Source of the DNA: Thermodesulfobacteriota bacterium
GTDB taxonomy: Bacteria > Desulfobacterota > DSM-4660 > Desulfatiglandales > HGW-15
DNA: 5,708 bases
Direction of reading: 5' to 3'
NCBI GenBank assembly: GCA_025454125.1
Contig: JALOPA010000170.1
Coordinates: forward strand, 1-5,708
A model generated the notes under the pieces. That model made no database searches and had not been told where the DNA came from. It worked only from the letters and a program-made list of their open reading frames with translations. The position numbers and the translations under genes were made by a program. The number at the start of each line of letters is the position of its first letter. Within the stretch, counting starts at the first letter, position 1. Of the stretch, positions 1 to 5,584 are shown piece after piece.

Positions 1-135
1 CTCGCGGATCAGCGCCTGTGGGGCTCCGCAGGCGCTGCCGATCACGATGCGGTGGCCGGGTTTGATATGGCTGAGCGCGGTCCGGGCGTCAACGACCCGT
101 TTCTCGTAGTGCTGTCTCCAATTCGATATGGACAC
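1..135 (-). CDS. Acetyl-CoA hydrolase/CoA-transferase family protein, N-terminal 45 residues (partial, runs off the left edge)
   Basis: The minus strand from 135 to the window edge encodes 45 residues with no stop. The segment from WRQHYEKRVVDARTAL to GHRIVIGSACGAPQAL fits the start of the acetyl-CoA hydrolase/4-hydroxybutyrate CoA-transferase family. Members open with a W-x(3)-Y-x-x-K/R stretch, then a helix, then a G-x-R/K-hydrophobic-G-S-x(3)-P-x-L loop of the first Rossmann-like domain. The family moves CoA between acyl groups (acetate, succinate, hydroxybutyrate) in the cytoplasm. Substrate cannot be judged from this fragment, and the catalytic glutamate lies outside the window. The GTG start at 135-133 was chosen because AGAGGAGG sits at 148-141, five bases upstream, and because the family begins just before the W-x(3)-Y motif. 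The frame is open further upstream, but no ATG with a ribosome binding site is present there. It is divergent from the TfoX-like gene. Confidence 0.82.
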   Translation of the reverse strand, partial: MSISNWRQHYEKRVVDARTALSHIKPGHRIVIGSACGAPQALIRE

Positions 136-242
136 GTGGGCCTCCTCTGGCGACTCGACGATCCGGGAGGGTTCTGGAATACCGGGTTCCGCAAGAGGTG
201 CCGGAGGCGCCCAGCGATGAGAACTCCCTTTTCCGTCCCTAG

Positions 243-272
243 ACTTTAGGAGATTCAGGCTCCGGGGTTCAA
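243..272 (-). promoter_or_regulatory. Candidate sigma-70-type promoter for the CoA-transferase family gene
   Basis: On the minus strand TTGAAC (272-267) and TAAAGT (248-243) are separated by 18 bases. They lie about 110 bases upstream of the GTG start. The match is moderate (four to five of six in each box), so this is inference from consensus only. Confidence 0.28.
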
Positions 273-380
273 GGGAAAAATCTACCCTCCCCTTGACAAG
301 CAAGCGTGATTCATGCAGGGTCGAGGCTTACGATCCGCAGTCTTCACAACCGCCCATTTGAACCCAGGGAGAACAGCGCT

Positions 381-707
381 ATGCCTTACAACAAGGATCT
401 TGAAGCAAGGATTCAAAAGGTCGTCTCGTCCTGGAAAAAGGCCGACAGCAAGAAGATGTTCGGAGGCATCTGCCACCTGCTGAACGGGAACATGTTCTGC
501 GGCGTGTACAAGGACTTTCTGATTCTTCGGCTGGGCGAGGATAAAGCGACGCAGGCCCTCAAGCATCCCCACGTGAAACCTTTCGATATCACGGGAAGGC
601 CCATGAAGGGATGGGTGATGGTGGAGAAGATTGGGTTCGAAGGGGAGAAAGAGCTGAAAGCATGGCTTGAAATGGCCAGGGCGTTCGTGAAAACGCTGGG
701 GTCTTAA
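381..707 (+). CDS. TfoX/Sxy N-terminal-domain family protein, 108 aa
   Basis: This small cytoplasmic protein consists only of the TfoX N-terminal domain. Family hallmarks are KKMFGG (residues 24-29), LNGNMFCGVYKD (34-45), a hydrophobic LILRLG strand, a PHVKPFD segment and TGRPMKGWV (71-79). In gammaproteobacteria TfoX/Sxy regulates competence together with CRP, but full-length TfoX also has a C-terminal domain that is absent here. Stand-alone N-domain proteins like this are widespread and have no firmly known role, so a competence function should not be assumed. ATG at 381 is preferred: AGGGAGA at 366-372 lies eight bases upstream, and the homologous region begins there. An in-frame GTG at 306 would add 25 residues unlike the family. 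The gene ends in tandem TAA codons (705-710). It is divergent from the CoA-transferase gene and convergent with the NosL-like gene. Confidence 0.87.
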   Translation: MPYNKDLEARIQKVVSSWKKADSKKMFGGICHLLNGNMFCGVYKDFLILRLGEDKATQALKHPHVKPFDITGRPMKGWVMVEKIGFEGEKELKAWLEMARAFVKTLGS

Positions 708-799
708 TAATACCTCAATCCTTTCCCCTCCTCCGTCCTCACAGCAGCCCTGCTCACCAGGGCGAATGCATAGAGATTGGCTAGGACTGTTGCGCCCCA

Positions 800-1303
800 T
801 CAATTCGTGTGCATTTTAAGCATCCTTCGCTTCTTCTGAATCATGAGGGTATCTTCATACATGTCTTCGAAGGCCGCCTTGACGGCCTCCTCGTAGGTCG
901 CGGGGCGGCCACCGTTTTCAGCAGTGAATTTGTCTGCCGCATCTTTGGTTTTGAAGGCCCACTTCGCCCTGGCCGTCATGACCCCCATCTTGTTGCCGCC
1001 AATCACCCAGTAGGCCCTCTCTGCATCGATCTGTTCCTTCGTATTGTAGTCACCAACCGTCACTTTCGTGATCATCCTTTCGGTGCTGAGCGCCATGTGG
1101 ATCACTGCACAATGAATGGAGCAGAGGCCTGCTTTCGCACCGACTTCATATTCGAGCACAACCCATGAATGCCCGAACATCGATTTGCGCATGCCACAAT
1201 AGTGGCAGGCTGGATCCTGAGCAAGAGCTGATCCTACGGATAGAACCAAAAGAAGAATAACCAACGCTGCAACCGTCTGGGAGCCGTATTTAATAATCCG
1301 CAT
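800..1303 (-). CDS. NosL-like secreted copper-binding protein, 167 aa
   Basis: The protein starts with a Sec signal peptide: MRIIKYGSQ, a hydrophobic core at residues 10-23, and likely cleavage after SALA (A28). The mature protein opens with a C-x-x-C-G-M motif (C33, C36, M38). It then has a second cysteine pair (C61, C65), a VGDYNTKEQIDAERAYWVIG strand/loop (about 83-102), MGVM (106-109), a WAF strand with a DAADKF helix, and NGG followed by a YEEA helix. This order matches the NosL family, periplasmic Cu(I)-binding proteins known from nitrous oxide reductase maturation. Typical NosL are lipoproteins; here I see no lipobox, so it may be soluble. The C terminus is Met/Lys-rich (RRMLKMHTN). 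No nosZ, nosD, nosF or nosY is present, so the function may be general copper handling. ATG at 1303 has AAGGAGG upstream, about 12 bases away. The frame stays open back to 1402, but that extension lacks family similarity and would bury the signal peptide. Confidence 0.85.
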   Translation of the reverse strand: MRIIKYGSQTVAALVILLLVLSVGSALAQDPACHYCGMRKSMFGHSWVVLEYEVGAKAGLCSIHCAVIHMALSTERMITKVTVGDYNTKEQIDAERAYWVIGGNKMGVMTARAKWAFKTKDAADKFTAENGGRPATYEEAVKAAFEDMYEDTLMIQKKRRMLKMHTN

Positions 1304-1446
1304 AGATTGTTTCCGCCTCCTTCGAGTCGATTCATATGAACCTGCTTGAGGCTCTTTAATCCACGCCCCGAAAACGCCCGGACATTCGTCATGCGAAACC
1401 ATCTGTCTCTCCCGCGACGCCTGCAGATTCTGGCCTCCATAGCAGG

Positions 1447-1475
1447 ATCAAACCACCATGCTCAGAGCCCGTCAA
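1447..1475 (-). promoter_or_regulatory. Candidate sigma-70-type promoter for the NosL-like gene
   Basis: On the minus strand TTGACG (1475-1470) is followed, after exactly 17 bases, by TTTGAT (1452-1447). This is five of six and four of six consensus positions. The site lies about 145 bases upstream of the NosL-like ATG, which would give a leader of roughly 130 bases. A CCACCAT/ATGGTGG inverted repeat (1453-1459 and 1514-1520) has its proximal arm in the spacer and could be an operator. All of this is consensus matching only. Confidence 0.35.
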
Positions 1476-1942
1476 TACGTGCAAGTAGGTATTTTTGAAG
1501 TAAATAAACCAAAATGGTGGGAATCCATCTTTTCATTTTCAACTTCAGCATCATAGGGGGATTTCACCCTCTGTTCTGCCTTTCCCCCAAATCAGCTTAT
1601 TTGCTTCTCGAAATACGGATTCAACCCCATTGTCGGAAGGGCTGCAAGGGGTAATGGTTTTTCCTGTATAGGCAATCTTCTGTCTCGGAGTTGACGTAAA
1701 AGTTTTTTCCTCCAAACCTGACCCTGAAAACGCTTGGGCAAATCGAAGCACATCCCGACGTGCAAACAGGGAGGCCGTGCTCGGCCGGTAGTTTTTTGAT
1801 TGCTCCGCCTCCAGGGGGGGCGGGACGAGAGACCGGGGATTTCCTCATGGGGAGCCGAGGCGAAGGGAGGTGATGGCCTGCCGAATGACCGGCCCCCCTG
1901 AACGCAGGCATAGCAGCGCAAATAAAGATCCGAATCACCTTT
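1476..1942. other. Long gene-free intergenic stretch upstream of the MCO pseudogene
   Basis: No reading frame here resembles a protein I recognise. The minus-strand frames that stay open across it are rich in Pro, Arg and Cys, lack family motifs and lack good ribosome binding sites. Visible structure includes a small GC hairpin followed by six T on the plus strand (1773-1797), a G-rich tract (1814-1853), and a strongly purine-biased run leading into the MCO start region (1943-1975). It could be a long regulated leader of the MCO, a decayed gene, or both. I could not match it to a riboswitch class. Confidence 0.5.
1773..1797 (+). terminator. Weak candidate intrinsic terminator or attenuator
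   Basis: GGCCG (1773-1777) pairs with CGGCC (1782-1786) around a TGCT loop. Five bases later comes a run of six T (1792-1797). The stem is only five base pairs and the T-run is offset, so termination would be weak. No gene ends just before it on the plus strand. If real, it is either an attenuator in the MCO leader or a remnant of a lost gene. Confidence 0.3.
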
Positions 1943-1961
1943 AAAGGAGGGAAAGAAAACG
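1943..1961 (+). promoter_or_regulatory. Shine-Dalgarno in front of a non-canonical ACG start position
   Basis: AAAGGAGG at 1943-1950 is close to a perfect Shine-Dalgarno. Eight bases downstream, where the initiation codon is expected, stands ACG (1959-1961). The codons after it encode a basic stretch (KRKESTRTGPRHG) followed by a hydrophobic segment, exactly as in a signal peptide. The simplest reading is an ATG that has mutated to ACG. The later alternatives (TTG 2004, GTG 2022, ATG 2025) lack a ribosome binding site and would remove the basic n-region. Confidence 0.6.
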
Positions 1962-3273
1962 AAAAGAAAGGAGTCAACAAGAACAGGCCCTCGGCACGGG
2001 ACATTGGTCCTCCTGTTCACAGTGATGATTATGGTTGCGCTATGGGCATACAGCGTACCCGGCTCAGCAGGGGCGCTTCCCGGCGGAAGTCTGGATCCGG
2101 GCCTTATTCAGAAATATGTGGATCCCATGCCTGTTTCGGGGATCATGCAAAAAGCTCCGAATCCAGCCGGGTTCACCGGTGATTACTACGAGATCGCCCT
2201 AAAGGAGTTCGATCAGCAGGTTCTTTCTTCAGTTGACATCAGCGGATCTCAACTCCCACCCACGAAAGTATGGAGCTACGGCACCGTCAATCCTGCAGGC
2301 GCGTTCCACTATCCTTCGTTCTCGATTGAAGCGAGGGTCAATCGGCCCGTCAGGATCAAGTGGATCAACGGCCTGGTAGATGCCGCAGGAAATTAACTGC
2401 CTCACCTCCTGCCCATTGACCAGACCCTGCAGTGGGCCAATCCTCCCAAGGAATGTGCCGAGGGTTTCCAGAGGACAGACTGCAAAGGGCTGAATCCGGC
2501 TCTTTATACAGGCCCCGTGCCTATGAGCGCTCATCTCCACGGCGCCCACACAGGCCCTGAGAGTGACGGGTATCCGGAAGCATGGTGGCTGCCTGATGCG
2601 ACCAATATTCCCGACGGATACGCCACCAAGGGCAGGCGCTTCGATCAATTCGACAGGACCAACCCTCAACCCGGTTCAGCCGTGTTCCAGTACCCCTACG
2701 ACCAGCCCGCGGCTACTCTGTGGTTCCATGACCACTCCCTCGGGATGACCCGTGCAAATGTTTACGCAGGACCGGCTGGGGTTTTATTTTCTGCGGGGCG
2801 GAGCTGCTGATTTGCGTCCCGGTACACTTCCTTCGGGTGCCTATGAAATCCCCATCGTCATCCAGGACAGGGCGTTCAATTCGGACGGTTCATTGTTCTA
2901 TCCAGACGCTCGATCCTTTTTTGATGCTTTTGGAGGGCCTTATGTAGGGGATCAGAGCTCCGCAAGTGATATCTCGCCCATCTGGAACCCCGAGTTTTTC
3001 GGAAACACCATCGTGGTGAACGGAAAGACCTGGCCTTACTTAAACGTGGAGCCAAGGAAGTATCGCTTCCGAATTCTAAACGGCTCTGACTCCAGATTTT
3101 TCGTTCTGAAAGCGAATAACCCGGCGCTGAAATTCACTGTGATCGGAGGCGACGGTGGATTCCTCCGCGCCCCGGTTGTGCTCGATCAGCTTCTGGTAGG
3201 TCCCGCGGAAAGGTTCGACGTGATCGTTGACTTTTCAGTGTTCAATCCCGGTGATCAGATCCTCCTGCAGAAC
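1959..3273 (+). pseudogene. Multicopper oxidase (CotA/bilirubin-oxidase-like), disrupted and truncated
   Basis: After a signal peptide (KRKEST..., hydrophobic core, SAGA) the translation reads as a secreted bacterial multicopper oxidase. It shows PPTKVWSYG, RIKWINGLVDA, LPHLLPIDQTLQWANPP, the type 2/3 copper motifs HLHG (2532-2543) and WFHDH (2721-2735), LGMTRANVYAGPAG, FYFLRGG, IPIVIQDRAFN, NTIVVNGKTWPYL, YRFRILNGSDSRF and ERFDVIVDF. Such enzymes oxidise phenols, metals or bilirubin with O2 in the cell envelope. Four lesions are visible: ACG where the start should be, TAA at 2394-2396 in place of a residue (commonly Tyr) before LPHLLP, one extra G in GGGG 2778-2781, and loss of everything after about LLQN. 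The missing part would carry the HPxHxH and HCH motifs for the type 1 and trinuclear copper sites. Between lesions the frame is clean (about 438 codons after removing the extra G), so decay looks recent. Confidence 0.88.
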
Positions 3274-3504
3274 ATTGTCCAGCCGCCGGGCATGCCGTCT
3301 GTGTCGATGTCGGCGGCCTTTGTCTACCTGTCCTACGTGCAGGCAGCGGTCTACAATGCCCTCGCCGCTATTGACGGCGGGTACACGCCCTACAACTCGA
3401 GGCTCTGGGCCTGGCCCGGCGCATCAAGAGATGGAAGGATTTACAGTGAAACGAGGTTGGTGGAATTGAGAGCCACCTCGGCAACCGGCATTTCGGCCTA
3501 TTGA
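3274..3504 (+). pseudogene. Fragment resembling the N-terminal part of a vanadium-haloperoxidase/PAP2-like protein, fused to the MCO remnant
   Basis: The MCO frame continues without a stop into IVQPPGMPSVSMSAAFVYLS, then YVQAAVYNALAAIDGGYTPY, then WAWPGASRD. The AxVYLxYVQAAVYNAxxAIxGxYxPY pattern with a later GASRD is what I know from the helical N-terminal region of vanadium-dependent haloperoxidase/PAP2-superfamily proteins. The catalytic K-x6-RP, SGH and R-x5-H motifs come much later in that family and are absent here. After GASRD (about 3435) the similarity stops and the frame continues for about 23 unrecognised residues to TGA at 3502-3504. It most likely arose by deletion between an MCO gene and a haloperoxidase-like gene that once stood next to each other, followed by a second break. 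The product could not be a working peroxidase or phosphatase. The family call rests on pattern memory only. Confidence 0.55.
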
Positions 3505-3562
3505 GGTCGTTCACTATGCACTCCGGATGCACGACAAATCCCGGTTCCGGTTCGCCCTATTC

Positions 3563-5179
3563 TTAGCGGTCGCTTAAAGAACCACCGAGCCCACATTCCC
3601 GATGGAGACAATCAGCGGACATTGGAGTAGAATGAGGCGCAGGCTTTTTGAGAGTGAGATGGAGAGAGAAGGTGCTTCCGCCTGAGGCAAAGCAATCTTC
3701 TTTGCCCTTGGCGAAAGGACACGAAGAGATGTTCCCCGGACACTCGTCCCTGTCCGTGGGCAGGTGCCTGCATCTCGTGCTGGAGAAATCGACGGAAAAA
3801 CCGAAACGCTCGGAAAGGACCCTTGCCCGGAGCAGATCCGAACCGGATCCTCCGGCGTTGAACAGGTACGGTTTTCTTGAAGCATAGAGATTCGTGTCCT
3901 GGGTATGGAAGAAACCGCTGAAAATGAGTTTCTGATTCTCAGGCGTGATCCCGGTTCCGAAATCGCGGAAAGACAGCTTTGCCAGCTTGCCCTCCGTCGT
4001 GAGCACTATTTCAATCTTTCCCTCGTCCGGGGTGTTTTCGATGGCGTTCTTCAGAAATCCCCCGCACACTTTTTTCAGGACCTTGGGATCCATTTCAACA
4101 CAGGGGCCCTTCTCGATCTTTTCGACGATCTCCAGCTGTCTTCCCTTCATCGACACGCGGGCTTCCTCACAAATCGGGCGGATAAAAGCGTCGAGGGCAA
4201 TGACTTCCGTCTGCACCTCCTCCACTTTCTGAAGAGAGTCCAGCCGCTTGATGATGTTCCGTCTTATGGCCTCGGCGCCTTCCTGCAAAGACTCCTCTCC
4301 CTGGTCGTCGAGGAAAGAGATCGCGGCATCCAGGAGGTTGAGGATCTTTTCTTTTTCCTGCACGGGCCTTTCGTTCAGGATGTCGTTCATTTTCGTTTGG
4401 AGTTCGGTCAGGCGTTTGACGTTGCGTTTCCCTCTTTCGATCGCTTCGTAGATTCTTTCGATGTTTCCTTTTTTCAGGTCTTCCGGAATTCGTCTCAACA
4501 CTCCCTCAATAATGGAAAGGGGCGTGCCCAGCTCGTGGGACAAGTGATGGATGGCCCTTTCCTTGGCTTTTTCCAGACGCCTGATCCCGGTGATGTCTCT
4601 GGCGATGCCCCTGAAACCGGCAGGCTCTCCCTTTGGATTTCGCACCAGGGAGATGGAGGTCTCAACGCACCTTTTTTCACCGTCTTTCCGGATCAGCTCC
4701 CAGCCTAGAACCTTGGTGGCCTCCCCTGTCCGAAAAACCTGATTGAACGTGTCAAAGACCTTCCCGGAGGTCTCCTCGCTCATGTAGGCCCTGTTGTTCA
4801 TGCCATGGAGCTCTTCAGGCGGATACCCCGTGATTCTGCATAACCCCTCGTTGAAAAAGTTCAGATTGCCTTCCAGGTCGACTTCAAAGTATCCATCCTC
4901 TATGCTTTCGAGGATCTTCCTGTATTTCAATTCGCTCATCCATGAGGCCTCTTCCTTCTGCCGCTTCTCGGTCGCTTCTCTTCGCAACGCATCATGGGCC
5001 TCAAAGAGCTTCTGGGTGAGCACCTGCACCTGACGTTCCAGGGACAGGGAGGAGTCGCGGATTTCTCTTTCCTCCACCAGGCTTCTCACTCCTTTTCCCC
5101 GCAGCCTTTGAGCACCGGCTCCGGCTGGCATTCCCGGCCTTCCCAGTTTCTTTGGGGTGAACTTATCCGTGTAGAGCAT
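3563..5179 (-). CDS. Cytoplasmic PAS-domain sensor histidine kinase with a Cys-rich C-terminal loop, 538 aa
   Basis: No membrane segment is seen, so sensing is probably cytoplasmic. Order: a basic N terminus; a coiled coil (about 36-84); a PAS domain (about 85-200) with DGYFEVDLEGNLNFFNEGLCRITGY and a closing GIARDITGIRRLE; the H box HHLSHELGTPLS with phospho-acceptor His215; a long helical region (220-365); the N box FLKNAIENTP (N378); the G1 box RDFGTGI (405-411); the F box FSGFF (420-424); and the G2 box NAGGSGSDLL (441-450). Four cysteines follow (C470, C480, C487, C496), spaced C-x9-C-x6-C-x8-C, before the final SGGSTFSLHL strand. All ATP-binding boxes are present, so it should be active. 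The last 25 or so residues look like an unconserved tail. The ATG at 5179 has GGAGG four bases upstream. No response regulator is adjacent, so partner and signal are unknown. It is convergent with the MCO remnant; the gap is 58 bases. Confidence 0.92.
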   Translation of the reverse strand: MLYTDKFTPKKLGRPGMPAGAGAQRLRGKGVRSLVEEREIRDSSLSLERQVQVLTQKLFEAHDALRREATEKRQKEEASWMSELKYRKILESIEDGYFEVDLEGNLNFFNEGLCRITGYPPEELHGMNNRAYMSEETSGKVFDTFNQVFRTGEATKVLGWELIRKDGEKRCVETSISLVRNPKGEPAGFRGIARDITGIRRLEKAKERAIHHLSHELGTPLSIIEGVLRRIPEDLKKGNIERIYEAIERGKRNVKRLTELQTKMNDILNERPVQEKEKILNLLDAAISFLDDQGEESLQEGAEAIRRNIIKRLDSLQKVEEVQTEVIALDAFIRPICEEARVSMKGRQLEIVEKIEKGPCVEMDPKVLKKVCGGFLKNAIENTPDEGKIEIVLTTEGKLAKLSFRDFGTGITPENQKLIFSGFFHTQDTNLYASRKPYLFNAGGSGSDLLRARVLSERFGFSVDFSSTRCRHLPTDRDECPGNISSCPFAKGKEDCFASGGSTFSLHLTLKKPAPHSTPMSADCLHRECGLGGSLSDR

Positions 5180-5342
5180 GGCGCCTCCGTCCTAAGGTTC
5201 ACAGGCTTGGAGCGGTTTTGGGGTAGCTGGCTTACCGTCGGGCAAGCGGAGGGCGTTCGCGTCGGATAGCGGTCCTTCTATCCTTGAGCTCGGCCCCTTC
5301 GCCAGCGGTGGTGGGCAATAGGTCAACCCGATATTCACCCGT

Positions 5343-5357
5343 AGCGGATGTTCCGCT
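5343..5357. repeat. Perfect 6-bp hairpin with a 3-base loop
   Basis: AGCGGA (5343-5348) and TCCGCT (5352-5357) are perfectly complementary around TGT. There is no T-run on either side, so it is not an intrinsic terminator. Function unknown. Confidence 0.45.
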
Positions 5358-5463
5358 TCGCACCCCATCTCTGAATGGTCCACAAGCCTATCTCACGATC
5401 GAACGGACGGAAATCCTTGTCCGGATGCTGAAGACCCGTAGTGCAAGACCCTGTTGATGATTT

Positions 5464-5503
5464 CCAGGGGACGCCCGTCAAACAGCAAGAAAATTGCCCC
5501 TGG
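5464..5503. repeat. 7-bp inverted repeat with a 26-base spacer
   Basis: CCAGGGG (5464-5470) and CCCCTGG (5497-5503) are perfect inverted copies flanking a 26-base A-rich-ended spacer. It could be a protein-binding site, an RNA hairpin or part of a mobile-element end. No target duplication was noticed. Confidence 0.4.
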
Positions 5504-5584
5504 CATCGGAGCATTTCTGGTGGTAGTATGGCATGGATCTGGTGGCGGTTCTGTGAAGTGGAGCACAATTCTCGTGTGATCTGT

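Larger units (their letters stand above)
5180..5584. other. Gene-free stretch upstream of the kinase with several short perfect inverted repeats
   Basis: I find no reading frame with recognisable protein character on either strand. Local structure includes GGATAG/CTATCC (5264-5269 with 5278-5283), AGCGGA/TCCGCT around a three-base loop (5343-5357), and CCAGGGG/CCCCTGG (5464-5470 with 5497-5503). No clear promoter for the kinase was seen. The stretch could hold the kinase leader, an insertion-sequence end or an unrecognised structured RNA; nothing decides between these. Confidence 0.4.

Noticed and set aside
52..249. 65-codon plus-strand frame at the left end
   Set aside because: It is antisense to the CoA-transferase family gene and has no recognisable protein character.
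293..321. TTGACA on the plus strand as a -35 box for the TfoX-like gene
   Set aside because: The -35 is perfect, but no acceptable -10 occurs at spacing 16 to 18 (candidates are GCAGGG, CAGGGT and AGGGTC).
747..763. GCCCTG/CAGGGC hairpin between the convergent TfoX-like and NosL-like genes as a terminator
   Set aside because: The 6-bp stem is real, but neither strand has a T-run after it.
282..803. 173-codon open frame on the minus strand
   Set aside because: It lies antisense to the TfoX-like gene, has no family motifs and is rich in His, Pro and Leu as expected from the antisense of a real coding region.
1304..1402. Longer NosL-like start at 1402
   Set aside because: The extra 33 residues precede a complete signal peptide and are unlike the family; the Shine-Dalgarno before 1303 supports the shorter form.
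1690..1850. Possible cyclic di-GMP (GEMM) riboswitch in the MCO leader
   Set aside because: A GGGCAAATC stretch and GNRA-like elements drew attention, but the order of conserved blocks and the pairing do not match the class.
1592..2020. 142- and 127-codon open frames on the minus strand
   Set aside because: Composition is Pro/Arg/Cys-rich and low in motif content. There is no ribosome binding site of note, and the 5' end overlaps the MCO signal peptide.
3905..4708. 267-codon open frame on the plus strand
   Set aside because: It is antisense to the core of the histidine kinase, whose boxes are unmistakable. The translation is a Leu/Phe/Asp-rich antisense product without motifs.
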